The notes under the pieces are model-generated. The model did no database searches and was not told the origin of the DNA. It saw only the letters and a list, made by a program, of their open reading frames with translations. This document shows, piece after piece, positions 11,917 to 21,571 of a stretch of DNA of 64,000 nucleotides (positions are counted from its first letter, which is position 1; the number at the start of each line of letters is the position of its first letter). The position numbers and the translations under genes were made by a program. Source of the DNA: Aquabacterium sp. J223 (lineage in GTDB: Bacteria; Pseudomonadota; Gammaproteobacteria; Burkholderiales; Burkholderiaceae_C); contig NZ_CP088297.1 in assembly GCF_024666615.1 (NCBI RefSeq), positions 1,240,001 through 1,304,000 on the forward strand, read 5' to 3'.

Positions 11917-13621
11917 TCAGCGCGCCAGGCGCAGCAGGTAGATCGCCTGCGGCGACGTCGGCAGCCAGGCGTCGACGGCGACCCGCTCGACCACCTCGGT
12001 GCCGGGCAGCGGCGCGAAGGCCACGCGGTGGGTGGCTTGCGGCTTCTTCAGGTCGACGGCGTCGGCCGGCCGGCGCACGTCACCGCCCACCCGCGCGGTG
12101 AAGTTGTTGTATTCGAAGCCACCGTCCAGTTGGTCCGGGCCAAGCTTCCAGCGCTCGACGGCCAGCCGGTTGGCGGCCCAGGTCGCGCGGTGCCAGGACA
12201 GGTAGTCGTGCGTGCCCGCGACGCCAATGGCCAGTCCCAGCGCCAGCAGCAACGCCGGCACGACGCTTCGTGGTGCCCCGGCCGGGTCGCGCGGCGGCGA
12301 GGTGCCTGGCGTCGACGCCGCCAGCGCGACGAGTCCGAGCAGCACCGCGCTGAACACGCTGTAGCGGTCGAACCACGGCGTTTTCACCAACACGAACGGC
12401 AGGTTGTAGACCACCAGCGTCACCAGCGCCAACACGGCCAGACCGAGGCGCATGGCGGCCACCTCGTCGGTGGAACGCCGCAGCGCGCGGCACGCTCGAC
12501 CGATCGACGGCAGGAGCGCGGCCAGCAGCGCGACGGCGAAGCAGCCGAGCCAGGTCAGCCCGAACCACAGGGCCGCAGGCCCCGCCGGCAGGCCCTCCGC
12601 GCCGGGCAGCGTGCGCACGCCCAGCCCCGCGTCCACCACGGTGTTCAGGGTCAACGGCATGCGCAGGCCGCGCGTCCACAGCAGGGCGGTCAGGCCCAGG
12701 GACAGACCGAGGCAGAGCAGCAGGCGGCGTCCATGCCGGGGCTCGGCGGCGCTGCGCCACCAGAGCACGGGCAGGGCGCCGAGGCCGGTGTAGAACACGG
12801 CGGTCGCGGTCTGCTTGGCGACGAAGTGGAACGCGACCGGTTTCAGCGTGGCCAGTTCGACGAGGCTCTGCTTCAGCATGTCCGTCGGGATGTGGAACAT
12901 GCTGGGCAGCCCGACGCTGGCCGCCAGCGCACGCGGGTACAGCACCAGCGCCAGCAGCAGCGCCACCGTCGGCGCCGCCATCGCCCACCACCAGCGCCTG
13001 CTGAGGCCGCCGCGCACCAGGTCGCTGACGGCCCAGGCGGCGGCCAACGCGATGCCGCCCTGCCGGATGCTGCAGGCCCAGGCGATGGCCGCCCATGCCA
13101 GCCAGCGGTACCGGGGCCGCTCCCAGGCGGCGACGACCAGGGCCATCGCCAGCATGGCGACGGCCATGAAGGGCGTGTCCGTCATGAAGGTGGCCGCGTT
13201 GCACAGCGCGATCGGATTGCACAGCAGGCCGAACATCACCAGCGTCGTTCCCGCCTGGGGCAGCCTGGCACGAGCGGCGAGGGGCAGCACCAGCAGCGCC
13301 GTTGCCAGCAGGCAGGCCAGGCCGATCCAGCGCAGCGCCGAGATCGAAAAGCCGAAGGGCTGGAGCAGGAGACCCGCGGGGGAGCACCTGTCCGACGAGC
13401 GTCATGAACTGCCAGTCGGTGAAGCGCAGCGTGCCCTGCTCGATCCACCACTTCACCGGCAGCACGTAGGCCCAGTCGTCGTTGAGCGGGAACTCGCCCG
13501 CGGGCCCGATCAGCCACGAGGCCAGCGACCAGGCCAGCGACAGCGCGAGGGCCGCACCCAGCATTACTGCACGGGACGACGGGCTACGCCGCTGGAGGGC
13601 GGGCAGAACAGGGGCGTGCAT
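11917..13621 (-). CDS. GT-C (GT39/ArnT-like) membrane glycosyltransferase, frameshifted
   Basis: This is a polytopic inner-membrane protein of about 567 residues once corrected. The N-terminal TM helix is followed by the periplasmic acidic motif LNDDWAY, typical of GT-C enzymes that use polyprenyl-phosphate sugars. Many hydrophobic helices follow (LVMFGLLCNPIAL, FMTDTPFMAVAML, and so on). The frame breaks after GQVLP: the run of five G at 13378-13382 (C on the coding strand) has one base too many, and deleting one joins GQVLPAG directly to LLLQPFGFS. It faces the UbiA/EamA module transcribed the other way and would be a natural user of the lipid-linked sugar made there. Acceptor unknown. Confidence 0.75.
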
Positions 13622-13707
13622 GCGGTTCTCCGCGGGCGGTTCGATCGAGAATGAGGGGTAGCGGTCAGTGAATGCTGCCGTGCAACAATTGTAGGAGGGG
13701 GTGAAGA

Positions 13708-14086
13708 ATGACCTGGGGCGTGGCGACCACCGTGCTGGCGAGCGTGCTGTTGTCGGCCCTCGCGCAGCTGGTGCTCAAGATGGGGGTGGGGGGCGGACCG
13801 GGTGGGCCAGGCCCTGCGCGACCAGCGCTGGCTGGACTTCGGCATGGCGGCGCTGGGGCAGCCCTACGTCGTCGGCGGGCTGGTGCTCTATTTCGCCAGC
13901 GCCCTGGTGTGGCTCGCCGTGCTGACGCGGGTGCCGTTGAGCGCCGCCTATCCCTTCGTCGGTCTCGGGTTCGTGCTCACGCTCTTGTTCGGCTGGCTGG
14001 TGCTCGGGGAGTCGCCCAGCGTCGCCCGCCTGGCCGGCACGCTGCTCATCGTCGCCGGCGTGGTGCTGGTGGGGCGCAGCGTGTGA
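13708..14086 (+). CDS. EamA/SMR-like small transporter (ArnE-like flippase), frameshifted
   Basis: The corrected product has about 125 residues and four predicted TM helices: VLASVLLSALAQLVLKM; the YVVGGLVLYFASALVWLAVL helix; AAYPFVGLGFVLTLLFGWLV; and LAGTLLIVAGVVLVG. The last two carry the LSAAYPF...LGES pattern of EamA-type subunits that flip undecaprenyl-phosphate sugars. The frame breaks at 13782-13793 (five G, T, six G); removing one G joins LKMGVG to ADRVGQALRDQRW. The stop overlaps the next start as GTGA. The likely role, inferred from position beside UbiA and GT-C genes, is to flip the polyprenyl-phosphate sugar to the periplasmic face. Confidence 0.72.
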
Positions 14087-15520
14087 CGGCGGCCTCGTCC
14101 CCCGCTCGACGACCGCTCTGCGTCGACCTCGACGGCACGCTGCTCAAGACGGACCTGCTCTACGAGTCGCTGCTGCAACTGCTGAAACGGCAGTGGTGGA
14201 CGATCTTCCTGCTGCCGTTGTGGCTGCTGGCGGGCAAGGCCCGGCTCAAGCGCGAGATCGCCTCCCGCATCCAGTTTGACGGTGGCGGCCTGCCGCTGCG
14301 GGAGGACGTGACCCAGCTGATCCAAACGGCGCGGTCGGCCGGCCGCACGGTGGTGCTGGCCACCGCCTCCGACCGGGTCCTGGTCCAGCCGCTGGCGGAC
14401 GGGTGGGGGGCTGTTCGACCGCGTCGAGGCCAGCGACGGCCGCCGCAACCTCGGCGGACGCGAGAAGGCCGAGCGGCTGGTGGAGCTGTACGGCGAGAAG
14501 GGCTTCGACTACGTCGGCGACCATGCGAAGGACCTGCCGGTGTGGGCGCGGGCGGCCGCGACGGTGGTGGTGTCGCCGAGGCCGTCGCTGGTGCGGCGCG
14601 CGCAGGCCGTGTGCAGCGACGTCACCTGGCTGCGCCAGGCGCCGGCCGGGTTGCGTCCCTATGCGAAGGCGCTGCGTCTGCACCAGTGGCTGAAGAACCT
14701 GCTGGTGTTCGTTCCGGCGCTGGCGGCGCACCGCACCGATGCGCCGACCGTGGTGGCGGCGCTGATGTGTTTCCTGTCCTTCGGGCTGTGCGCATCGGCG
14801 GTCTACCTGCTCAATGACCTGCTGGACCTGCCGTCCGACCGGGTGCACCACCGCAAGCGGCGGCGGCCCTTCGCCGCCGGCACGCTTCCGCTGTCCCAAG
14901 GCCTGCTGCTGATCCCGCTTTGCCTGGCGGGCGCCATCGGGGTGGCGGCGTGGCTCCCTCCGGCGTTCGCGCTGGTGCTGATCGGGTACTTCGCGGTCAC
15001 CTGCCTCTACTCCTTCTGGCTGAAGAACCAGGTGGTGGTGGACGTGCTGCTGCTGGCGCTGCTGTACACCTCGCGCATCCTTGCCGGCAGCGCGGCCACC
15101 GGGATCCAGCCGACGTTCTGGCTGCTGGCGCTGTCCCTGTTCGCCTTCCTGAGCCTGGCGCTGGTCAAGCGGTACTCCGAACTGCTGGTGGCGCTGAACC
15201 AGAACAAGCAGACCGCCGCGGGACGCGGCTACCGCACCGACGACCTGCCGGTGCTCATGAGCCTGGGGACGTCGGCGGCCTTCATGGCGGTCATGGTGCT
15301 GGCGCTGTACATCCGCGAGATGGAGGGCAGCGCCCGCTACCTGCATCCGCAGGCACTGTGGCTCTTGATCCCGCCCTTCCTCTACTGGATGGCCCGCGTG
15401 TGGATGAAGACCCACCGCGGCGAGATGCACGACGACCCGGTCGTTTTTGCCGCCACCGACCGGCAAAGCTGGGCCGTCGCCGCCGTGTTGCTGGTGGGCC
15501 TGCTCGTCGCGGCGGGCTAG
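14083..15520 (+). CDS. HAD phosphatase-UbiA prenyltransferase fusion, copy 1 (frameshifted)
   Basis: About 478 residues after correction. The N-terminal third is a HAD hydrolase (CVDLDGTLLKTD with the nucleophile Asp pair; ATASD motif II). The C-terminal two thirds are a UbiA-type polytopic prenyltransferase with the Mg-binding NDLLDLPSD and a second Asp-containing loop (KNQVVVDVLLL). In mycobacteria the separate homologues transfer phosphoribose from PRPP to decaprenyl phosphate and remove the 5'-phosphate; one fused chain could do both. The break is in six G at 14405-14410; deleting one gives ADGWGLFDRVEASDG and joins both parts. The start is GTG 14083, coupled to the EamA gene. Confidence 0.82.
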
Positions 15521-15730
15521 GGCGGCCCCGGGGACGCTCGGAACGGCAGTTGCTACACCGCGGCGTTTGGCCGCTTCGCAGTTTGGCGCCTCCTTCCGAC
15601 GCCATCCGGCGCGGATGGGTGCGGCCCGGGCTGATGGGCGGCCGTCCTGCGCCGTGCCGTCGTGACGTCACGTCTCGGCGTCCCGCTGACCCCTCGTGTC
15701 GCCGCCACTGCGGCGGCCAAGGACCGTGCC

Positions 15731-17203
15731 ATGAACGCCCACACCCACGCCCCGCGCCTGCGCGACCTGGCGCATGAGCCCCCGGTCGTCGTCGACCTGG
15801 ACGGCACGCTGTCGCCCAGCGACAGCCTCTGGGAATCGGTGCTGCGCATCGTCAAGCGGCGGCCGCTCGACCTGTTCTGGCTGCTGCTGTCGCTGCTGCA
15901 GGGACGCGCGGCGTTCAAGCGCCGGGTGGCGCAGCGGCTGGGCTGGTCGGGGGAGTCGCTGCCGATCAACGACGAACTGCTCGCCTTCCTCAAGGTGCGC
16001 AGCGAAAACGGCTGCCGGCTGGTGCTGGCGACCGCGGCCGACCAGCGCATCGCGCACACCGTCGCCCGGCAGATCGGCCTGTTCGACGCGGTGCTGGCCA
16101 GCGACGGCGCGGTCAACCTGAAGGGCAAGGCCAAGCTGCAGGCCATCCGCCGCCTGGTCGGCGAGGATTTCATCTACGCCGGCGACAGCCGCGCGGACCT
16201 GCCCATCTGGCAGGCCGCCCGGGGGGCGGTGCTGGTGGACGTGGCGCCCGGCGTGCGGCGGGCGGTGGTGGCCGGCGGCACGCCGATCACCGGCGAGTTC
16301 CGTCGGACGCCGCCCGGCGTGCGCACCTGGGCCCGTGCCCTGCGACTGCACCAGTGGACGAAGAACGTGCTGGTGGCGGTGCCGCTGCTCACCGCCTTCA
16401 GCTTCACCGACCCCCGCGCGGTGCTGGCGACGGTGCTCGCCTTCATCGCGTTCGGCCTCGTCGCCTCGTCGACGTACCTGCTCAACGACCTGCTGGACCT
16501 CGACAGCGACCGGGAGCACCCGCGCAAGCGCCACCGGCCGATGGCCAGCGGCGCCATCTCGATTCCCGCGGCGCTGGGCGCGATGGTGGGGTTGATGGCC
16601 GCGGGCCTGGCCATCGCCGCCGCGCTGCGACCGGCGTTCCTCGCGTGCATCCTCGCCTACACGGCGCTCACCCTGCTCTACAGCCTGCTGCTGAAGCGGC
16701 ACACGATGATCGACGTCATCGCACTGGCGAGCCTGTACACCCTGCGCATCGTGGCGGGCGCGGCCGCCATCGCGGTGCCGCTGAGCAACTGGCTGCTGTC
16801 GTTCTCCGTGCTGATCTTCCTCAGCCTGGCCCTGGTCAAGCGCTGCGCCGAACTGATCGTCATGCAGCAGGCGAGCAAGGAGCAGGCGGCAGGACGCAGC
16901 TACCAGGTGGCCGACCTGCGGGTGCTGTGGCCGATGGGCGCGGCTTCGGCGGTGGCGGCGGTGGTGGTGTTCGGGCTGTTCATCTCCGCGCCGGAGACGC
17001 AGGCCCGCTTCGCGGCACCGGACTTCATCTGGCTGGCCGGATTGGGCGTGCTGTACTGGGTCTCGCGGCTGTGGATCCGCACGTCCCGAGGCGAGATGCA
17101 CGACGACCCGATCGTCTTCGCGCTGCGCGACGGCGTCAGCCGCCTGACGCTGGCCTGGATCGTCGGCATGTTCGCCGTGGCCCACTTCTGGGTCTGGTCG
17201 TGA
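15731..17203 (+). CDS. HAD phosphatase-UbiA prenyltransferase fusion, copy 2
   Basis: This is an intact paralogue (490 residues) of the preceding gene with the same architecture. The HAD part has VVDLDGTLSPSDSLWES and ATAADQRIA. The membrane part has the Mg-binding NDLLDLDSD followed by HPRKRHRPMASG, a second acidic loop (KRHTMIDVIALASLYTLR), and the shared C-terminal TSRGEMHDDPIVFAL. ATG 15731 was chosen because the 23 residues before it are not conserved with copy 1. The product probably attaches a phosphorylated sugar, likely phosphoribose, to a polyprenyl phosphate and dephosphorylates it. Two diverged copies in tandem suggest different lipid or sugar specificity, or a two-step scheme. 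It is coupled to the next gene by GTGA. Confidence 0.85.
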   Translation: MNAHTHAPRLRDLAHEPPVVVDLDGTLSPSDSLWESVLRIVKRRPLDLFWLLLSLLQGRAAFKRRVAQRLGWSGESLPINDELLAFLKVRSENGCRLVLATAADQRIAHTVARQIGLFDAVLASDGAVNLKGKAKLQAIRRLVGEDFIYAGDSRADLPIWQAARGAVLVDVAPGVRRAVVAGGTPITGEFRRTPPGVRTWARALRLHQWTKNVLVAVPLLTAFSFTDPRAVLATVLAFIAFGLVASSTYLLNDLLDLDSDREHPRKRHRPMASGAISIPAALGAMVGLMAAGLAIAAALRPAFLACILAYTALTLLYSLLLKRHTMIDVIALASLYTLRIVAGAAAIAVPLSNWLLSFSVLIFLSLALVKRCAELIVMQQASKEQAAGRSYQVADLRVLWPMGAASAVAAVVVFGLFISAPETQARFAAPDFIWLAGLGVLYWVSRLWIRTSRGEMHDDPIVFALRDGVSRLTLAWIVGMFAVAHFWVWS

Positions 17204-18237
17204 CCGCTGCGGTCGCCCCGATGCCCCCCGGACGCGGGGTGACCTTCGTCTGCTGCATCGAACAGGGCCGGCTGGAGGCGCAGACGCTGCTGATGCTGAA
17301 CTGCCTGCGGCAGTTCGGCGGGGATCTGGCCCAGGCGCCGGTGCTGGCGGTGATGGGCCGGCGGGGCCTGCCGCTCGCGCGCGCGACGGTGGCCGAACTC
17401 GATCGCCTGCAGGCGCACCTGGTGCGGCTGCCCGAGCGCAACCCGGCGCCCTGGTTCAACTACGCCAACAAGGTGGTGGCGGTGGTGGCGGCGGAACGGC
17501 TGGCGGCCACCGAGCAGGTGACGTGGCTGGACAGCGACGTGCTGGTGGCGGCGGAGCCCGCCGGGCTGCGGTTGGCGGCGCAGGAGGATTTCGCCGCCCG
17601 CTGCGAATTCCTGCCGCCCGCGGTGCTGCCCCACCATCGGGAGCACGAGCCCTACTGGGAACGCCTGTGCCGGCTGCTGGGCACCGACTACGAGCGGCTG
17701 CCGTGGCTGGAACGCGAGGGCGGGCTGCCGCCGGTGCGGATGTTCTTCAATTCGGGCGTGTTCAGCTGGCGCCGCGGCACCGCCTTCGCGGCCGCCTATG
17801 CCGACGCGTTCGGCCGGCTGCTGTCCAGCCGCCTGGCGACCCACGAGGGGCACTTCTTCACCGCCGACCAGGTGATCCTGGGGCCGGTGGTGCTGAGAGA
17901 GGGCCTGCGCTGGCGGCACCTGGCGCAGCGGGACCACCACATGTGCTTCCAGGGCCTGCTGGACGGGCCGGCGGCCTCGCCATCGATGGCGGCGGCGGCG
18001 GTCGTCCACTACTCCAAGGCGATGCAGCCGCCGTTCCGGGAACGGTTCCTCCAGCGCCTGTCGGTGGAGCGACCGGTCCTCTATCGTTACATTTTGCAAG
18101 TCGAGGGCACGCTTCCTGCGGACAAGCTTGCCGCGCCGACGAAGCTTGCTGCGTCGGCGCTGCGTGTCGTGCGCGGTGCGCATTGGCGGTGGTACGCCCG
18201 CCGCATTGAGCGGGCGCCGCGGTTGGTCACGTCTTGA
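17200..18237 (+). CDS. GT-A-like protein of unknown specificity
   Basis: This 345-residue soluble protein starts at GTG 17200, which overlaps the UbiA stop (GTGA). I do not recognise a named family. It contains VTWLDSDVLVA near residue 110, the DxD-type metal/nucleotide-sugar site of GT-A transferases, then RMFFNSGVFSWRRGTAF (a common substrate-loop pattern) and a late VVHYSKAMQPPF. The fold is therefore probably a GT-A glycosyltransferase acting on the cytoplasmic side. Coupled to the HAD-UbiA gene, it may extend or modify the lipid-linked product. No signal peptide or TM helix is visible. Confidence 0.6.
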   Translation: MTAAVAPMPPGRGVTFVCCIEQGRLEAQTLLMLNCLRQFGGDLAQAPVLAVMGRRGLPLARATVAELDRLQAHLVRLPERNPAPWFNYANKVVAVVAAERLAATEQVTWLDSDVLVAAEPAGLRLAAQEDFAARCEFLPPAVLPHHREHEPYWERLCRLLGTDYERLPWLEREGGLPPVRMFFNSGVFSWRRGTAFAAAYADAFGRLLSSRLATHEGHFFTADQVILGPVVLREGLRWRHLAQRDHHMCFQGLLDGPAASPSMAAAAVVHYSKAMQPPFRERFLQRLSVERPVLYRYILQVEGTLPADKLAAPTKLAASALRVVRGAHWRWYARRIERAPRLVTS

Positions 18238-18304
18238 TACGGGCACGGTGGTTGCCGGTGTCTCGGCGGAGGAAGGCCTTCGGGGTGCGCGGCATCGCCA
18301 CACT

Positions 18305-18310
18305 TACACT
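18305..18310 (+). promoter_or_regulatory. Candidate -10 box for the DUF971-ubiE pair
   Basis: TACACT lies 51 bases before the GTG start of the DUF971 gene, in the 124-base gap that follows the glycosylation module. No convincing -35 is seen. Confidence 0.3.
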
Positions 18311-18361
18311 CATGCGCGGCGCTGCGACGGCCGGCCGACGACAACATTTCAGGGAAACGAC

Positions 18362-18760
18362 GTGAACCGACAGCCGGTCGACATCACCGTCCACCAGCAA
18401 TCCAGGGTGCTGGCGCTGACCTATGAGGACGGGGTGCAGCTGCGCATCCCGTTCGAGCTGCTGCGCGTCCACTCGCCCTCCGCCGAGGTCCAGGGGCACG
18501 GGCCCGGGCAGGAGGTCCTGCAGACCGGCAAGCGCGACGTGCTGATCGAGTCGCTGGAGCCCGTGGGGCACTACGCGGTGCGGCCGGTGTTCTCGGACGG
18601 CCACGCCTCCGGCCTGTACACCTGGGAGCTGCTGCACCGGCTGGGTACCGAGCAGGACGCGCTCTGGGCCGACTACGAGCGGCGGCTGCGCGATGCCGGG
18701 CGCTCCCGCGACGATCCCATGCCGGCCGCGGCGGGAGCGGGCTGCGCCAGCCACGCCTGA
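18362..18760 (+). CDS. DUF971 domain protein
   Basis: A 132-residue cytoplasmic protein starting at GTG 18362, preceded by an AGGGAA ribosome-binding site. The segment [29 protein letters not shown] and the later [21 protein letters not shown] are the hallmark of DUF971, which also forms the N-terminal domain of gamma-butyrobetaine hydroxylases. In many proteobacteria this stand-alone form lies just upstream of ubiE, as here (five bases), or near Fe-S maintenance genes. A specific role is not established. Confidence 0.85.
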   Translation: MNRQPVDITVHQQSRVLALTYEDGVQLRIPFELLRVHSPSAEVQGHGPGQEVLQTGKRDVLIESLEPVGHYAVRPVFSDGHASGLYTWELLHRLGTEQDALWADYERRLRDAGRSRDDPMPAAAGAGCASHA

Positions 18761-18765
18761 GCACC

Positions 18766-19497
18766 ATGACGCAAACCCATTTCGGCTTCCAGCAGGTCGA
18801 CGAGCAGGAGAAGTCGCAGCGCGTCCGGGGGGTGTTCGACCGGGTGGCCGAGCGCTACGACCTGATGAACGACCTCATGTCCGCCGGGCTGCACCGGGCG
18901 TGGAAGGCCTACACGCTGGCCGTCGCCAACGCCCGTCCGGGCGACCGGGTGCTCGACATCGCGGCCGGCACCGGCGACCTGACGCGCGGTTTCGCCCGGC
19001 AGGTCGGGCCGACCGGCGAGGTGGTCCACACGGACATCAACGAGGCCATGCTGCGGCGCGGCCGCGATCGGCTGCTCGACGAGGGCTGCGTGCTGCCGAC
19101 CGTGCTGTGCGATGCGGAATCGCTGCCCTTCGCTTCGAATCGCTTCGACCTCGTCAGCGTGGCCTTCGGCCTTCGCAACATGACGCACAAGGAACAGGCC
19201 CTGGCCGAGATGGGCCGGGTGCTGCGGCCGGGCGGACGGCTGCTCGTGCTCGAGTTTTCGCGGGTCGCGCGGCCGCTGCAGAAGGCGTACGACTGGTATT
19301 CGTTCTCGGTCCTGCCGCGCCTCGGTCAGTGGGTCGCGGGCGATGCCCAGAGCTACCGCTACCTGGCCGAGTCCATCCGCATGCACCCCGATCAAGGCCA
19401 GCTGAAACAGCTGATGAAAGCCAACGGGTTCGGACATGTCGACGTTCACAACCTTGCCGCCGGCGTCGTCGCGCTGCACGTGGGGGTGAAATGCTGA
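18766..19497 (+). CDS. ubiE: Ubiquinone/menaquinone C-methyltransferase UbiE
   Basis: UbiE methylates the benzoquinol ring in ubiquinone synthesis using S-adenosylmethionine. The 243-residue product has family length. [19 protein letters not shown] at the N-terminus, [13 protein letters not shown], the SAM-binding LDIAAGTGD (about residues 63-71), the acidic loop DAESLPF, and [16 protein letters not shown] are diagnostic. It follows DUF971 by five bases and is probably co-transcribed with it; the EPS operon begins about 150 bases downstream. Confidence 0.97.
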   Translation: MTQTHFGFQQVDEQEKSQRVRGVFDRVAERYDLMNDLMSAGLHRAWKAYTLAVANARPGDRVLDIAAGTGDLTRGFARQVGPTGEVVHTDINEAMLRRGRDRLLDEGCVLPTVLCDAESLPFASNRFDLVSVAFGLRNMTHKEQALAEMGRVLRPGGRLLVLEFSRVARPLQKAYDWYSFSVLPRLGQWVAGDAQSYRYLAESIRMHPDQGQLKQLMKANGFGHVDVHNLAAGVVALHVGVKC

Positions 19498-19645
19498 CGT
19501 GGCCGAACCACTCCGAACCGTCGTGGCGGAAATCACGGGCAGGCGGCGCGCCATGGCAGCCGGCCCGCATGGGAAAGGTCGGCCTGACATGGGCCGCCGC
19601 TACACTCGGAAACGCATCAAGACCCAGGGTTTTGGAGGGTTTCTC

Positions 19646-20674
19646 ATGCCCCACGACACCACATCAGAACAGCGAGGAGCTGCGTTGAAGACCTTTGCAA
19701 TGGCATGGCCCACCCTGCGCCTGTCCGTCATCGCGGTGGCCTCCGCGACGCTGCTCGTCGCCTGTGGCGACAGCAAGGACAAGCCCGCCACCCAGTCCGC
19801 CGCGCGGGTGAACAAGGAAGAGATCACCGTCCACCAGATCAACTACGTGCTGCAGCAACAGCGCGGGCTGAAGACGGACCAGGTGGAGACGGCCAGCAAG
19901 CAGGTGCTCGAGCGCCTGATCGACCAGGAACTGGCGCTGCAGAAGGCCGGCGAGATCAAGATCGATCGCGATCCCCGTGTCATGCAGCAGCTGGAGGCCG
20001 CGCGCCGTGAGATCGTCGCCCGCGCCTACTTCGACAAGGTCGCCGACGGCGCCGCCAAGCCCACGCCGGAAGAAGTCAAGAAGTACTACGACGAGCACCC
20101 GGAGCTGTTCTCGCAGCGGCGCGTCTACCAGCTGCAAGAGGTGATGATCGAGGCGCCGGCCGAGAAGCTGCCGGAACTGCGCGAGCGGTTGCAGGCCGCC
20201 AAGGACGTCGGTGAGTTCGTGCAGTACCTCCGGGCGCAGGACATCAAGTTCACGGGCAACCAGGCGGTGCGTGCCGCCGAGCAGATCCCGCTGGGCAGCC
20301 TGGCCGGCATCGCGAAGATGAAGGACGGCCAGGCCGCCATCACCGCGGTGCCCAACGGCATCCAGGTGCTGGTGGTCGCCGGCTCGCGCAGCCAGCCGGT
20401 CGACCTGGAGCGGGCGCGCCCGGCGATCGAGCAGTTCCTGTTGAGCGATGCCAAGCGCAAAGTGGTGGCGGACGACCTGAAGGCGCTGCGCGGCGCCGCC
20501 AAGGTCGAATACCTCGGCAAGTACGCCCAGGGCGCGGCCCCGGAACCGGCGCCGGCGCCCGTGGCGCCCCCGCCGCCGCCGCCGCCAGCACCGATCGTCA
20601 TCGAACCGCCGGCCCCTCAAGCCAGTGGTCCGTTGGAAACCTCGACCATCAACAAGGGTCTGGGCCTCAAGTGA
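19646..20674 (+). CDS. epsD: EpsD-family peptidyl-prolyl cis-trans isomerase (lipoprotein)
   Basis: First gene of the EPS locus. The product (342 residues from ATG 19646) has a hydrophobic signal ending in the lipobox LVAC, so it should be a lipoprotein, followed by SurA/PrsA-like helices (VNKEEITVHQINYVLQQQ; VLERLIDQELALQKA), a degenerate parvulin-like core and a proline-rich tail (PAPAPVAPPPPPPPAP). EpsD proteins accompany exosortase-B loci and are thought to help fold the secretion apparatus. ATG 19646 has a GGAGGG site; TTG 19685 with GAGGAG six bases upstream would give a shorter, more usual signal peptide and is a serious alternative. The stop overlaps the epsE start. Confidence 0.85.
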   Translation: MPHDTTSEQRGAALKTFAMAWPTLRLSVIAVASATLLVACGDSKDKPATQSAARVNKEEITVHQINYVLQQQRGLKTDQVETASKQVLERLIDQELALQKAGEIKIDRDPRVMQQLEAARREIVARAYFDKVADGAAKPTPEEVKKYYDEHPELFSQRRVYQLQEVMIEAPAEKLPELRERLQAAKDVGEFVQYLRAQDIKFTGNQAVRAAEQIPLGSLAGIAKMKDGQAAITAVPNGIQVLVVAGSRSQPVDLERARPAIEQFLLSDAKRKVVADDLKALRGAAKVEYLGKYAQGAAPEPAPAPVAPPPPPPPAPIVIEPPAPQASGPLETSTINKGLGLK

Positions 20675-21555
20675 TGAACCGTCTTGCCCACCGTCTTGGC
20701 CGATGCTCCGTGTCGGCGTTGCTCTCCGTGCTGATGCTGCTGTCGGGGCCCGCGAACGCCCAGCCGGCGCAGGCGCGAGGCGCCGCGGCCACGCCCGCGC
20801 CGGCTGTGGCGCCCACCGCGACCACCAACGCCGAATACCGCATCGCACCCGGCGATGTGATCCGGGTGACCGTTTTCCAGAACCCCGACCTGAGCCTGGA
20901 GGCCCGGGTCAGTGAGGTCGGCGTCATCTCCTACCCCCTGCTCGGGCAGGTCAACCTCGGCGGCCTGTCGGTGTCGGCGGCGGAGAAGCGCATCGCGGAT
21001 CAGCTGCGCGACCGCAACTTCGTCCGCCAGCCCCAGGTGTCCATCCTGGTCACGCAGGTGCGGGGCAACCAGGTCTCGGTGCTGGGCCAGGTCGGCAAGC
21101 CCGGCCGGTTCCCGCTTGAAAGCGGCGAGGTCAAGCTGACGGAGATGCTGGCCACCGTGGGCGGCGTGTTGCCCACCGGCGCGGATACGGTGGTGGTGCT
21201 CGGCACGCGCAACGGCCAGCCGTTTCGCGGCGAGATCGACGTGCCGAGCATCTTCGGTCCGGACCGCCGCGGCGGCGACCTGGTCCTGCAGAACGGTGAC
21301 GTGATCTGGGTCGAGCGCGCCCCGTCGATCTACATCTACGGCGAGGTGCAACGCCCGGGCGCCTTGCGCCTGGAACGCAACATGAGCGTGCTGCAGGCCC
21401 TGGCGGCCAGCGGCGGCGTGACCCAGCGCGGGACCGAAAAGGGGCTGCGCGTTCACCGCCGCAATGCGGAGGGCCGCACCCAGGTCATCCAGCCCGCGAT
21501 GGACGATCTGCTGCGCCCCGACGACGTGGTGTACGTCCGGGAATCGCTGTTCTGA
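20674..21555 (+). CDS. epsE: Polysaccharide export outer-membrane protein EpsE (Wza family)
   Basis: A 293-residue periplasmic/outer-membrane protein with a signal peptide ending in ANAQ. The poly-export domain begins at YRIAPGDVIRVTVFQNPDL, followed by two SLBB-type repeats (VSVLGQVGKPGRFPLESG and IYIYGEVQRPGALRLE). Wza homologues form the channel that carries the polymer across the outer membrane. It uses ATG 20674, overlapping the epsD stop by one base (TGATG). There is no lipobox Cys after the signal, a known variation in this subgroup. Confidence 0.93.
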   Translation: MNRLAHRLGRCSVSALLSVLMLLSGPANAQPAQARGAAATPAPAVAPTATTNAEYRIAPGDVIRVTVFQNPDLSLEARVSEVGVISYPLLGQVNLGGLSVSAAEKRIADQLRDRNFVRQPQVSILVTQVRGNQVSVLGQVGKPGRFPLESGEVKLTEMLATVGGVLPTGADTVVVLGTRNGQPFRGEIDVPSIFGPDRRGGDLVLQNGDVIWVERAPSIYIYGEVQRPGALRLERNMSVLQALAASGGVTQRGTEKGLRVHRRNAEGRTQVIQPAMDDLLRPDDVVYVRESLF

Positions 21556-21571
21556 GTTTGAGAGGCCCGAG

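Noticed and set aside
18227-18754. Minus-strand ORF opposite DUF971
   Set aside because: Antisense to a recognised family member; no family features of its own.
19550-19575. Possible sigma-54 promoter (GG...GC spacing) upstream of epsD
   Set aside because: The -24 part is fair but the -12 element reads CCGCA rather than TTGCA, and GC-rich sequence gives such matches by chance.
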